Source of the DNA: Platynereis dumerilii
Taxonomy: Eukaryota; Annelida; Polychaeta; Phyllodocida; Nereididae
Direction of reading: 5' to 3'
NCBI GenBank assembly: GCA_026936325.1
Contig: JAPTHN010000001.1
Span: forward strand, 3,670,560-3,734,559
DNA length: 64,000 nt
The notes beneath the pieces were generated by a model that was given only the letters and a program-made list of their open reading frames with translations, ran no database searches and had not been told where the DNA came from. Position 1 is the stretch's first letter. Each line of letters starts with the position of its first letter. Of the stretch, positions 24,901-36,720 are shown piece after piece. Position numbers and translations under genes: made by a program.

Positions 24901-26113
24901 TCTGCGGGACAGATTTATTTGTAGGAACGCTTTAATAGTTGTGTTTTAGGATTTGTCTTGAAGCAGTCAAGTGTTGTTGAGGCCTCAACAATATCTGGGA
25001 GTTTGTTCCATAGTTTTGGGGCAACATTGGAAAAGGCTCTGTCCTCAAATTTGTTCTTATTGCAAGAGCACTTATTTCGTTGTTGCTTCTAAGATTACAG
25101 TGCTGTTTGGATTTTGGCTAATAGCCTTCCATATCAAGTTGTAAATCTACAGACTGCACACGTTTACTATGCAATTTCCACTAATTTGCTTTTCAATAAT
25201 CATATTCAGACTAACCTACGTAAAAAATACGAAACTGCAAATCTATCTGTGTTACAATGTGCGGATGTCTGACATAAATGTCAATGAGTTTACCATAAAA
25301 AAGTATTTAATTTGGGATGACATGATTTTACCTTGTGGTTGGCTCAGACTTATTGGTGATTATACCCAAAAGATTACTTAGTGTTACGAGATAATTTCAA
25401 CTTCTAGGTGACTTGGTTAGTAAAAGAAATACTACTCCGTTAATCACTTGATTTTAATAAAACAGTTCAGTCAAAAATGAAACAATTTACTTTACCTAAA
25501 AGATAATGTGTCAATATATAAATTACTTTGAAATTTTTGTTGAGTTTGCTGTGAATGAAATTATTTCATCTTACAGATGAATGCCAGTATGGCCTTGGGC
25601 TGGTTCAAGGCTGACTCCAGGTTTCAGTATTATGCGGAAATTACTCAGACTGACACATGGATTGGATGGAAGAAGGAGTCATACAAAATTACAGTATGCA
25701 TTTTTTTGCAAATGATGTTGTTTTTGAAGAACTTACATACTTTTATATTTGATATTTTTCTATGAACCTACAATTCTCAATTTGTTGATTTGTTGAACAT
25801 GGCAAGCTGAGCTGTCCATGGTTACAGTAGTTTCCAGATCTATTAATTGATGTACATCTCATACATAATGTGTGTCAGGCAAACCTGTCAAGCTGTGGGT
25901 CAGTATTACTATTTCTCTGTGGAAATGTGATGGTAAAACCTTTCTTTCGCCAAATTCTTTAAACAGCCATGATCTACATTGCAGGTGTTGCCTGGACAGT
26001 CCACAGCAATCTGGCAGTATGTCTTCACGGCATCTCGATTCGGTGAAGAATACCAATACAGGAGTAACATGATTGAGGAAACCAACAGCGTAGACAATCC
26101 ACCCACTTCGTAA
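11876..26113 (+). CDS. Secreted protein gene, 5 exons, 318 residues, family not recognised
   Basis: Five exons join in frame: 11876-12174, 12350-12586, 12775-12949, 25577-25693 and 25985-26113 (stop TAA). Every junction has GT and AG, and the lengths (299, 237, 175, 117, 129 nt) add to 957 nt with matching phases. The product begins with a clear signal peptide (MMLKVFLAVLLCCLMQESWA, cut likely before EEV), has no other membrane segment, two mature cysteines (C70, C106; one possible disulfide) and two N-glycosylation sequons (N129, N239). It is rich in W, Y, F and short strands, suggesting a secreted all-beta protein. Introns are 175, 188, 12627 and 291 bp. I do not recognise the family; the ending around TVLPGQSTAIWQYVF loosely resembles a strand motif of aerolysin/natterin-like beta proteins, which is a weak hint only. 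The first of two tandem ATGs is taken as start. Confidence 0.87.
12950..14057 (+). other. Left part of intron 3, before the large transposon
   Basis: Non-coding. An (AAT)-type microsatellite at about 13062-13082 runs into TAGACCTTTATATTGGACTT, the same kind of junction as the microsatellite plus TTTATATAGCGC repeat at 21939-21985, so 13060-13350 is probably an old interspersed repeat. No exon with splice signals in the needed phase was found. Confidence 0.4.
14058..14457 (+). repeat. Left terminal inverted repeat, outer part
   Basis: Pairs with 24464-24878 on the opposite strand over its whole length with scattered differences. The outermost 15 bases (GGAAC, five G, GTTCC) are also self-complementary. 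Confidence 0.85.
15262..15392 (+). repeat. SINE copy, degenerate
   Basis: Box-B-like GGTCCCAGGTTTGATTCC, then a body resembling the copy at 1655-2228 (CACCTCATTGCTGTGTCC, AAGCCTACCAAG). A run of C precedes it; the tail is lost. Confidence 0.5.
16590..16765 (+). repeat. tRNA-headed SINE copy
   Basis: Box A-like GTTAGCTCAGTCAGT and box B-like GGTCCTGGGTTTGATTC are correctly spaced, followed by CTGGCTGGGTCACATGG and the shared 3' end ACATAAAGCCTCAATCATCC. No acceptor stem or anticodon arm of a working tRNA is present. Confidence 0.7.
18533..18825 (+). repeat. Left terminal inverted repeat, inner part
   Basis: Pairs with about 24171-24463 on the other strand, for example GAATGGAAGCGATTCAGTAG with the complement near 24360. 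It was contiguous with 14058-14457 before the nested insertion. Confidence 0.8.
21598..22074. mobile_element. pogo/Tigger-like MITE
   Basis: Ends CAGTAAAACCATC and GATGGTTGTACTG are inverted repeats with one mismatch; left flank TA, right flank GA (decayed TA). The arms continue as an imperfect foldback built of GATCACT/GATCGA words. Contains (AAT)n at 21939-21963 and a TTTATATAGCGC repeat fragment. Confidence 0.6.
23306..23366. repeat. Homopolymer T/A/T foldback
   Basis: Runs of T, then A, then T again can pair; probably slippage at an old poly(A) tail. Confidence 0.4.
24171..24878 (-). repeat. Right terminal inverted repeat, uninterrupted
   Basis: Complement of the two left parts joined. 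The dinucleotide TA at 24464-24465 is the still-empty counterpart of the site used by the nested element on the left. Confidence 0.85.
24881..25576 (+). other. Right part of intron 3
   Basis: 24881-25100 contains an interspersed-repeat-like stretch (GGGAGTTTGTTCCATAG, GGAAAAGGCTCTGTC) just outside the transposon. The rest is AT-rich intron up to the exon 4 acceptor. Nothing else seen. Confidence 0.35.
25577..26113 (+). CDS. Exons 4-5 of the secreted-protein gene (residues 238-318)
   Basis: Exon 4 (25577-25693) follows acceptor CATCTTACAG and ends before GTATGC; it encodes MNASMALGWFKADSRFQYYA and TDTWIGWKKESYKIT. Exon 5 (25985-26113) follows CTACATTGCAG and encodes VLPGQSTAIWQYVFTASRFG to the stop. 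The two are phase 0 with each other and with exon 3 across the 12.6-kb intron, which is the main reason to join the blocks. Without RNA evidence the join over so long an intron is inference, but no other upstream exon fits and exon 4 has no start context of its own. Confidence 0.75.
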
Positions 26114-26182
26114 TTCTTGTCTAGAAACGTTACCATGGTTGTGATAGTATCTTATTGCTTGAGATATCTGCCATCACAATTC

Positions 26183-26188
26183 AATAAA
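26183..26188 (+). terminator. Poly(A) signal AATAAA of the secreted-protein gene
   Basis: AATAAA lies 70 bp after the stop codon, with AAATAAAA again about 15 bp later, giving a 3' UTR of roughly 90-110 bases. Confidence 0.6.
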
Positions 26189-27229
26189 ACAAACAAAATA
26201 AAATTAATGATTTTACTCATTAGGCCTATATATGTGGGCCTAATCCTGATAGACTGTAACAAAGGATTGTCTGATATCAGACAATACATGTAATTGTACT
26301 GGCACACCAGAACCTGTGAGATAAGATCAATGCACCAGCTGATTCTAACTTACTTTATTTGCCTGACATATTCAGATACCTACGTCATTTAGAATTGCCA
26401 GTTTTTTTTCCTGATACAATCAATAGACTGGTATTATTTGTTTATGACTTGTATTTGTTTATGACTTGATACTATTGACACATTCTCATACGTTTTGCTG
26501 TGGCACTCCAGGAGGACTGCTGTGCCACTCATCATTCAATGCAGAAAATTAGTCATTGAGCCAGCACGCCTTGCCTGTTATATAATGGCAACATGGCTGG
26601 CTTTGACCACCAGGCATTATTTTGAGTACAGATGCCTCATCAAAATTTGGGTATACAATTACAGGATTTGTGTCAGTTGTGAGAACTAGAAATTTCCGGG
26701 ATAGTTTAAAAGATACCTTGTGGTACGGTTGCAAGGTTGACAGGCCAAGGCCAAAATGGTGAACTTAGATGAATACACTAGCAGAGTTCTCATGCATGTA
26801 TAAAAGGTGCAGAAAACAGGAGAGAATAACTAAGTTGTGCACTAAGATTAAGATTTAAAATGCAATCTTAAAATGTGGCAACTAATCGAGTTGTAAAATA
26901 TTTATTCTACTGAATTGAGCACCATAACTCTTTGCAGTCTTTGATGATACCTCACAGTAACCCAAAAACATCAATATAGCCAACAGTTTGTAGATTGGCT
27001 TCGTCAGTGAAGTAATTATTTTCAGAACATCTACTGTTAAAAATATCATCACTGTTACGACTAGTGTTCTCTTCAATCATGCATACAAGTATTTTTAAAT
27101 GCACATCACAATCCGTCATTGAGTTAAGGGTGAAGTTCACAAATCTCTCCTGCTTAATTGACTATGACACACCCTACTCACTTGATCTATTTGACAATGC
27201 ACATATAGCTGGGACTGGATCAAACAAAC

Positions 27230-27511
27230 TTACCTGTACTCAAAGTATTTCAAGACTCCACATGTCTAAATGACTGCAACCTATGCCAAACACCTCAAAC
27301 CAAAGTAGCTGAGGAGAAAATCCCACATGAACATACTGACAGTTGATGCAATCGGCTGAATGGCAGCAAATGCAATGCGAAGTTGATGGTATTCACTATA
27401 TAAAAGGACCTGTGGCCTCAGACAACAGCCTTGCTGCACTCCTTTTGCTACAATCGCTGCACACCAACAAAGCAAGAGTGTATGCCAGATACCATGCGTC
27501 ACTTTTCTCAC
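27230..27511 (-). pseudogene. Hydrophobic exon remnant with splice donor, U1
   Basis: Minus strand: RIAFAAIQPIASTVSMFM, then a TM-like segment interrupted by stops, ending in CTTTGAGTACAG|GTAAGT. Homologous blocks lie at 36564-36720 and 45525-45680. The donor is preserved in all copies (GTAAGT, GTGAGT, GTGAGT, GTGGGT). Confidence 0.4.
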
Positions 27512-27744
27512 AGAATTTTAGAGGTCTATCCAACTAGACAGGCTTTGTGTATGAGTTCTGGTTCAAGGTCTGGTAAGTCCGCTGTAGTTAGTTTGCAAAA
27601 GTGTTAAAATTGCCTTTATGTACAATAGACAAGGCATATTTTGCTACAAAACTTGTATGATTTTTTTTAACCATTTTGACCTCGTTACTGAAGATTATGT
27701 ATTTATGATTCGACCTATCGGGAGAATCATCTTGTTTTCTTTGA

Positions 27745-27745
<1 letters not shown>

Positions 27746-27776
<31 letters not shown>
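27746..27776. repeat. (TTA)n microsatellite
   Basis: About ten uninterrupted TTA/ATT units, followed by a short inverted pair CACCAT/ATGGTG. Confidence 0.8.
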
Positions 27777-27889
27777 GCATTCACCATCACTATGGTGAAT
27801 GGTCTTGATTTTGGTCATATTATTTTTCTTCCCTTTTTTTCTGAATTTCAAGCTGAAATTAAGTAGATAGGTAGTCCTGGATGAGAAAA

Positions 27890-29345
27890 TAAATTTTGCA
27901 AAATATTTTTGACCTTGACCTATTTTTCAAGGTCACAGGTCACCTCAAAGTGGCCATTTGTGGAGGTCTATCTCCTGAACTAATAAAGATAGAAACACCA
28001 GATCTTCACTGGTAAGTTACTAGTCAGTCACTTGATCCAGATCAGTCATAAAATTTTCTATTTTTAAAAAGGGGTAATTACCCTGACCCCTTTTAATGAA
28101 AACCCTTTTGCGCACGGTTCTGGAGAAACCGTCAGCAGGAATTTCGTAAAATTCTAGGACAAGGTGCTCTATAGGAATATCCAGTGCGGAAAGAAAGATA
28201 GTTGAGATACTGTGAGTAGTTACTGAGATATTTGATTTTAGAAATTAGAATATTCTGCCCAAAAGTGAAAATATTTTTTAACTTTGCTTTGAATGAAGAC
28301 AACTCAATGAAACTTGGCACATATATAGTCCTATGATAGACGAATATTTTCCTTCAACATCCATGACCTTGACATCAAGGTCAAGGTCAATTAAAGTGAA
28401 TGGATAGGTACATTTTCACGCCGTTTTTGTCATTTTTCAAGCATGGTTGTTCAATTGTAGTTTAGCATTTCCAATCAAGAGTAACTTGAGAGATCTAAAA
28501 AATATTTGACCTTGTGAATAAGTTCGTCACATGTCAAGGTCATCACAAGTCAAAGAGAGGAAAAGTGAAGAAATTAGTAAAGTGCAAAGTAGAGTAAATT
28601 ATAGAATGAATCAAGTCAATTTGAAGTCAATATGAATATCAATATGAATGTTAATGTGAAGACAACGTGAAGCCAATATGAATGTGAATGTCAACATCAA
28701 ATTGAATGTCAAAGTGAATGTCAAAAAGAAGGTCAGTGTCAATATCAGTGTCAATATCAGTGTCAATATCAGTGTAAATATCAGTGTCAATATCAGTGTC
28801 AATATCAGTGTCAATATCAGTGTCAATATCAGTGTCAATATCAATGTCATTATGAATGTCAATATGTATTTTAATATGATTGTCAATACAACCATCAATA
28901 TGGATGTCAATATGAATGCAATTTTTAGTTAATACGAACGCCAATATGAATGCCAATATGAACGTCAACATGAATGTCAATATGAATGTCAATATTGATG
29001 TCAGTATGAATGTCAATAGGAATGTCAATATGAATGTCAATATGAAGTCAATTTGAAGTCAATATAGAAAGTTAGTATGAAGTCAAAATTAAGTCAATAT
29101 GAATGTCAATATGAAGAGTGCCAATTTGATAGTCAAGTAAATTATGCGAATTGGTGAATGCTCATTACTGGTTCACCAGTAATATTGATGTCTAGTTATT
29201 ATTATTATTATTTTCTTGGCCAGTAGGTTTTTGTGCTAGAGACTTGAAACTTGGTACATATATAGTCCATGGTTAGTACTTCATTTTGGGAGAAGATGGT
29301 TGACCTTGACCTTGAACTCAAGGTCACAGGTCATCTCAAAGTCGA
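27890..29345. repeat. AGGTCA-rich interspersed repeat blocks
   Basis: Three related blocks (27900-27960, 28300-28400, 29240-29345) share GAAACTTGGTACATATATAG-type text and clustered TGACCTTGACC / CAAGGTCACAGGTCA words. They look like copies of one repeat separated by a minisatellite. The AGGTCA half-sites resemble nuclear-receptor sites, but nothing shows regulatory use. Confidence 0.5.
28610..29130. repeat. Minisatellite, TCAATATCAGTG / GTCAATATGAAT units
   Basis: A 12-bp unit TCAATATCAGTG is repeated almost perfectly at 28738-28850, flanked on both sides by looser 12-bp units (AATGTCAATATG). The open frames it yields (VNIS and DIDT repeats) are by-products. Confidence 0.9.
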
Positions 29346-29764
29346 AAATTGGAAAACTTAAAAGTGGAATAACTTTTTTAATATTACAAGAATCAATTTG
29401 AAACTTTGGAATATATATATAAACATGTATCCCAACATTTGTAACCCATAATTGTTTTTGCGCAATGAGGGTAAGGGGGTAATTACCCCAATTTGACTAA
29501 AACAGGTTTGCACAGGTTTCCAGAAAAACTAAGCTAGCTAGAAACTCAGTTCTTTCACTGATAGGTAGCCTGACTAACCATTCAAGGTAAGTGATATTTT
29601 ATATTTTGATTATGTGAAGGGGTAACTATGTAATGGGGTGTTGAAAATAGGGTGTTTTGCCCCAAGAGTGAAAACATTGTAAAACTTTTGTTTTAATGAA
29701 AGGATTTCAATGATAGTCTGGTAATATATTAATGGTTTCTGTATTATGTAATCCTTGTTGCCCG

Positions 29765-30940
29765 AAGCTTGGTAATTACCCCCCAAAAAGGGGTAAATGT
29801 CTATAACTTGTGATTGACCTGGACGATTTTCTTCAAATTTTGCACACGTTTGGGATATTGACTCAGGCACATATTAAACGAATAATTTTAACAGTATTGC
29901 CAACATAGGGTATTTACCCTCGTAATCAATGCCAAAAGGGGTGAATATATATTTTGAGGAGTTATGTTGTTCAAAATGGAATATCAGCTGTATGTTTGGT
30001 CTACGGGTATCCGGTTGGATTTTACTGGATGAAAAGTTTCTGTTTTGGGTAATTACCCCCAAAAGGGGTAAATGTCTATAACTTGTGATTGACATGGACG
30101 ATTTACTTCAAATTTTGCACACGTTTGGGATATTGACTCAGGCACATATTAAACAAATAATTTTAACAGTAATGCCAACATAGGGTATTTACCCTCGTAA
30201 TCAATGCCAAAAGGGGTGAATATATATTTTGAGGAGTTATGTTGTTCAAAATGGAATATCAGCTGTATGTTTGGTCTACTGCTATCCGGTTGGATTTTAC
30301 TGGATGAAAACTTTCTGTTTTGGGTAATTACCCCCAAAAGGGGTAAATATCTATAACTTGTGATTGACATGGACGATTTACTTCAAATTTTGCACACGTT
30401 TGTGACATTGACTCAGACACATGCTAAAAGGAAAAAATTCACAGAATAGGGTGATTTACCCTCGTAATCAAGTTCTAAGGGGGTAAATACATATTTTGAA
30501 GAACTTGGTTGTTTAAAATGGAATATTAGTTGCACGTTTGGTCTAGGTTACTCGTGTGTATGTTACTGGATGAAAAGTTTCGGTTTTTAATAATTACCCC
30601 CAAAAGGGGTAAATGACTATAACTTGTGACTGACATGGACGATTTACTTCAAATTTTGCACACGTATGGGATATTGACTCAGGCACATGTTAAAAGAGAA
30701 AACGTTACAGTATAGGATAATTTACCCTCGTAATCAAGGTCAAAGGGGGGTAAATACGTATTTTGAGGAATTTGGTTGTTTAAAATGGAATGTCAAGTTT
30801 ATGTTGGATCTAGGCTTGTACTTAATGGATGTTACTGGATGAACAGTTTCGGTTTTAGGTAGTAACCCCCAAAAGGGGTAAATGGCTATATCTTGTGATT
30901 GACATGGACAATTTTCTTCAAATTTTGCATGGGCTAAGTG
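29765..30940. repeat. Satellite of ~273-bp tandem units (4+ copies)
   Basis: The junction AATTACCCCCAAAAGGGGTA recurs near 29770, 30050, 30327, 30593 and 30866, giving periods of about 270-275 bp. The first two units are nearly identical; the third and fourth are diverged. Related single motifs lie at 28072 and 29476 (GGGGTAATTACCCC, a perfect palindrome). Confidence 0.85.
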
Positions 30941-33900
30941 TGTCTACTTTACGACATAATGTAAGTAGAAACTTCTGCTTACAGGGTCTCTACCATAATA
31001 ATCCGACATAGTCTCATATAATTTGTTTTACTCATATATTTGAGGTCGAATCATTGCCTAACCTTTTTAAAGGTTGAATACTAGTTTACTTTATTACCAA
31101 ATCATTATCTACAATGTATAGTTTGATGTATAGTTTGATTTTCACTGCAGGTTATTGACATTTATAATATGACACATTTCATATATTTCCACATAATGAC
31201 TCTTGCAAAAAAAAAAACCAATCTTGCTACATAGTATATACTCCACCACAATGTGTGTCTGACCCGTTTCTAATAGTCTGAGGGCACTCATTATGATTGG
31301 ATTGTGTTCTGGGGTTCGCACCTGCTTCCTGATGGCCACTGCCAAGCTTGTATGAGAAGTATCATGAGGTGGGAACGTTTCAGACTGAGGTTATGAGAGA
31401 TTTTTGTTGAAATACAATGTTGCATATAACTCAATGGCAATGCCAAATAGTAACTGATGTTCTAAGTAATATGGATATAATGATCTCTTCTGTTAGATCT
31501 ATACTTGAAATTCACTTCCCCACATGCATGAGTGTTTCCTAATTAGGAAAAGCATGACGGCAATTTCAAAGAAAATAAACTGTACCTCAGTTTTAAAACT
31601 ATTTCTAAGGTAAGTACAACTATTTTTTATTAGGTATTTTCTTCTGTGGTAACTGAAATTAGTGTGTATGTAGAGAGTGATATAAATTATATTACTGATT
31701 TTTTTTTCATTAATCGGCCACATCATGCACATTCTCTGACACCCATGTCATCCCACGCTATGAACAAATTACTTCAGGAAAGCCTGGAGTGCTTAGCAAA
31801 ACTCGTGTGCTTTAAACAGCTATCATTTAGAAGCATTTTTGTTGAGAAAATATAACTTTTAAAATAAAAAAGTAATGACAGAAATTTAAGCGCATTTGTC
31901 TAATCTGTTCATGTTCTCCCTTGCTGGGCTTCTAACCTTTGATTGCAAGCTGTGAGTACATGCAGTTATTGTCAAGTGTTAAGTATTAGTTAGACACCGA
32001 TTTGGAGGGTTCTAACATGCATTTTGTCAGTTAGATCCCGACCGACCCCTAACTGACAAAAATGCATGTTAGGACCTGACAAAGAGGTGTCTAACTGACT
32101 TAGACATCATATGCTTCTTCTATTATACGTTTTAACTTAAAATGTTTGCAAAATAAACAATAATCTGAGTGTTTGTTTGCTGTTGTAAACAGAGATAATC
32201 CCTAGCCGGGTGCTAACATGCACATTTGTCAGTTTGATACCAGCTTTTCCAATGGTATAAGTATCTTGGTGATGTCTAAATTCAACTAAATGGTGCTTAA
32301 AAGAATTTACCTGATCAATGGGCTATGCAACACAAAGTGAATAAAATCCTTTCCGCTAACAAGATACTTGACATTTAGTCATATTTTGGTTGACTAGATT
32401 TCAGGTAACTGCTTTGTCCTTATGACAAATATCCGTCTCTGTGCAGATATTCAAAGCTGGTAATTACACCATTTCAAATTAAGAATGTGAATTTGAGTGC
32501 CATACCCATGACCCATAACTATTATAATCACAGTCAAGATATTTCAGCTTCTGTCATGCAATATGTGATACTCTGTTATTGTTAGTGGAAGTGTGATATT
32601 TTATACATGAAGCCAGATATTTTATGTGCTGTTAGACAGTAAATCACTATTACAGAATGCCGTCTCCTGGCTGTTGAAGCCTAATGTGTCAAATTGAGGT
32701 TATCAGGAAAAAGCGGTCTAACAACCTGTTGACAGGCAGGTTGTGAGGCTGCAGACCACTATTAGTCCAGTCACGGAGCATGAGACTTGATTTTTCAGAC
32801 TGGTGAGAAATCCTGCCCTTGCAGTAGTGCTATGCTAAGATCTGGGTGAGGTTGCCCCCACTGAAGTATATTTCATTGAGTAGCTTTATTACTGCTTTTA
32901 GTGTTTGTACATTGATCATGCATGAGAAATAATTTTCTGCTCGCTTACTGTGTTTACCGCATAGCTGATAACTACCTTTTTACTTTACTATAGTCCTATT
33001 ATTTATCTGGTGGAATCAGTGGTTCATTGCCTCTCATGATGCGCTGCAGTTTATTTCTGGCTTAGGCAATCAAAAATAAATTTTTAACAGGAAGCAGAGC
33101 ATTATAAAAACCAACTTAGTGAATTACCTTCTTGGGGTGAATGAAATAAGATGAGCCATCTTAGCAGTTTGTCATTGTCAATGCCATGCTGGCACTCTTG
33201 CTCAAGGATACACTGGATGGCCCATGGCCATTTAATGACACCAAATATGAAGATACAACTCCCACATGACAAGCAGGCTGAGCAACAATACAATAAAGTA
33301 AGTGCCTTTCATCCAGAAGGGAAAATTTCATGTCCATATACAACAGATTGGAGTACTTAAAATTAGAATCCTCACCTTGTGGGAAATTTATATTATGTTC
33401 TGTAAAGTGTTTGGGTCCATAGCAAATGCTCTGGCTTCCTGCAATTAACAGATAAACATTAATACTACTTTATAAATTGACAAAAACATATACCAGTCTT
33501 GCTTCAAATAAATTAATGATATTTTAATCAACTATTCTTACAACCTGCTCATGTAATTGATATGCAATTTCTCAAGAAGAAAATGATTTCAAAACTATAT
33601 TCAGAATAGTTGACTGGCTTAGCAGTACGCTGGTCAAAATGCACTAAAAATACCACTTAGTGTGGGAGGAAGGCGGTCACATAAGGCAAGTCGGTCATAC
33701 AAGAGGGGGTCTTACAACGTAGGTACCACTGTACATTATTTCAAAAGGAAGAGGCATCCATAACCAAAACATTGCATCATCCATATATGAAAAATCAACA
33801 AATAGATGAATTATGAGACATTCCAAATATTCCAATGAAAATATTTATAGTAGCTACCACACACTTACTCTCATTGTGTGAACTAGGATTTGATTAGAAT

Positions 33901-35099
33901 AAGTCACAACTTCAGAATGTCACATGGAGCAGTTTAAAATCATTATGGCAGCTGTGACTCCATTAGTCTTGTCACGTAGCAAAAGGCCTTGATGTTTCGA
34001 ATTGTTTACTTACTTTCTCCAAGGGTTGGGGCTGATGCGGAGAAGAAATTAACCATTAGAGATATTCATGTCATAGCACATCATTGCCCAACCACATTGA
34101 TAAGCCCGTAATTTGGTCAAAAACCTAACCTGCTATTATGTATTTTAATTTACACATGCCAAGCCTGAGAGAATTGTCTTTACTTGTCACGAATTTACCA
34201 GGGAGAAAATAATGGTCTAGGCCTGTGTACTGTGAAATGAAATTATCTAGTGAGTCATTCCTCCAGACCATATTGTTGAAGACTGTTTGTTTTTATTTGT
34301 AGCTGAAACAGGTAGATTGTTTTTGACTTTCCAGTTGAGGTATACCGATCCTAGATTTTACCAAAGCTGTCACTTCAGGTGATTGCCTTTTAACCCCCAC
34401 CCTCCCTAGCAAGCCCTACCCCAAAAACGCATTGACATGAACATTGTTTCAGATGAAAAATGAGACCAAAGAAATCTTGCTGGGTATGTTTCAATTAAGA
34501 TATACCTAACTTGATTGTTGTTGACATATAGGAGACATTTCATTACTGAAACCCTGTTTGGTGTCCATTTGGAGCACATCATAAAACACCATGTTGAATA
34601 ACCCTTTTGCCATAAATCAAGCTGGTCAAGAAATTTTAGATGCCTGTGCATGCCATGTTGGCACTCCCATCCACTGCACTGACCAACACATTTCTGTTTA
34701 ATGAGGTCAAGTGAGAATGCATGACTCTCATGCAAAAAGGCAGGATGAGCAACAATGCCATAAAAATAACGCCCTTGATTCATAGTAGGGGGATTCAGGT
34801 TGTCCACATTGACTCCATGTACAGTATGGGGTGCTAATAAATCATGTCTCTACGGACAATTTGTCATCTATGCTTGTGAGGAATCACCCCATTTGCAGCA
34901 TTTAGGCCCCTGTAAAAGCACTTTATGTTCTGTAAAGTGTTTAAATCCCCCCAGGATCCACATGAAGCAGCTGGCTTGCTAGAATAATCAAAGTCTCTTG
35001 GAAAAGTGACTGCATGAGATGTACATCTATATGGTTGTAGATTGTGCAATTTGATTTTGAGTAAACCCATAAGAGCAAACGAACACTACATTTGCATCA

Positions 35100-35205
35100 A
35101 GTTTATTTATATATCTATTTATCTATCTATTTATCTGTCTATTTATCTATCTATTTATCTTTCTGTTTATCTATCAATTTATCTATCTCTTTATCTATCA
35201 AAGAA
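35100..35205. repeat. (TATC)n-like microsatellite
   Basis: TTATCTATCTA and TTATCTGTCTA repeats over about 105 bp; the YLSIYLS frames over it are by-products. Confidence 0.85.
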
Positions 35206-36563
35206 CGGCTTGGGCCAAGTTTCTCTCTCTATTTGTGCTATAATTGCAATACACAATGCAGAATTTCCACCATTATGCTGGTGTCTGACAATCGGTCACT
35301 GACCCCAATTCTTGCTTGGGATGATTGCAAATATAAAAGATATAAGGCGAATGTTTTCTCCCTCTCGCCAAGTCTTTAGTCTGGTTCAGGCAGAGAATGG
35401 TTGTGTACATACCTTTGTTTCATATATGTACTGTTTATATGATACGATTGTTGTTATTTTGTTGTTATTTGTTTTTAAAATGATGCAAGGCTGGCTGTTG
35501 TGGCTGAAGATTTTTGCTTCAAAAGATACATAAAGGAACACTATGAAAAGATGATGTGGGCTGGACATGTCTTTTGATAATGACTAACCAGACAAACATA
35601 CTGTTCTTCGGTGTAACATTTTTATGCACTGTTGGACTGATGCGTCATGAGCTTGGGCATCCATTCGCATTTGCTTTCTCTAATGAACATGTCTTGGCCA
35701 GTGCTTCTATATCCAAACAGTTTTTGCCATTGTTTCACTGAATGCTGGCTCACCAAACACTTGTGTAGTAAAATCAACACACCAGCTGATTCGTACCGAC
35801 TTGATCTCTGCCCAGAAAAAGGGATTTGCCTGACATATTAAGGTACCAATGTCATTTAGAGTCATCAGTTTGTTTTTTTAGATTGATACAAAGTAGTGCT
35901 ATTATTTGTTTATTATTTGATGCTATTGATACGTACTGCCAATCATCATTCAATGTAATATATAAGCAATTTAGCAAGCATAACGTACCTGACATGCTTG
36001 GGCAACATGGCTTGCTGAAATTATTACCAGGTATTCTTTAAAGAACAGATACCTCATTAAGATTTGAGTGTACATTAACAGAATATGTGTCTGCTTTAGG
36101 AGCAAGTAATAATCTTGGACAGTTTGAAAGCTACTTTTTTGGTGAGATGCAAGGTTGACAGACCAAGGCCAAAATGGTGAACTTCCGTGAAACACGAGTA
36201 GAGTTCCAATCTTAAAGGTGAAGAAAACAGGAGAGGATATCAAAGGTTTTGAAATAATCCAAAAAATTAAAAATGCAATCTTAAATAGTGGCAGCCAAGA
36301 TAAGTGTACCAATACTATTTGCAGTCTTTGCTGATACTACTGTGATGCTACTTATCATTTATGTTCTCTTCAATTATACACACAAAGTGTTTTCAGGACA
36401 AAATATGATTATCTGAAAGGGAAATTGACAAACAACAGTTACTATGAATAGCCAGAATCACAAGTTAATAAAAATGCCTGTAACTGTGGATTATGATACA
36501 CTCAACTGACTTGACCTAGCTGACAATACAAATACAGCAGAGGAAAGATCAAACAAACTCACC

Positions 36564-36720
36564 TGTGCTCAAAGTATTTCAAAATTCCACATCGGTAAAT
36601 GACTACAACCAATGCCAACCACCCCAAACCAAAGTAGTTGCAGAGAAATCCCTTGAACAAGCTGGCAGTTGATGTGATAGACTGAATGGCAGCAAATGCA
36701 ACATAGAGTAGATTGTATGC
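36564..36720 (-). pseudogene. Best-kept hydrophobic exon remnant with splice donor, U2
   Basis: About 50 codons without a stop: YVAFAAIQSITSTASLFKGF, then NYFGLGWLALVVVIYRCGIL and KYFEH, ending at donor AG|GTGAGT. Two hydrophobic stretches suggest membrane segments. The FGL-W-L-x-LK-Y-R ending resembles the last membrane helix of TMEM179-type proteins (tentative). Confidence 0.4.

Larger units (their letters stand above)
26280..35560 (-). pseudogene. Array 1 unit U1: decayed membrane-gene copy
   Basis: Blocks match U0, U2 and U3: 26310-26660, 27220-27600, 31140-31340, 31735-31850, 32446-32830, 33100-33345, 34440-34990. The exon-like block on the minus strand at about 27460-27232 keeps AFAAIQPIASTVSMF and VLKYFEYR before a CAG|GTAAGT donor but has in-frame stops. 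The block at 32810-32690 keeps CSVTGLIVVCSLTTCLS with one stop. 31750-31720 keeps WDDMGVRECA. The unit is lengthened by about 3 kb of satellite-like DNA (27.9-31.0 kb). No intact reading frame, so not a working gene. Confidence 0.45.

Noticed and set aside
28611-29040. Repeat proteins with ILTL, DIDT and VNIS units
   Set aside because: All frames of a 12-bp minisatellite are open; a by-product.
35042-35379. YLSIYLS-type frames
   Set aside because: Translation of a TATC microsatellite.
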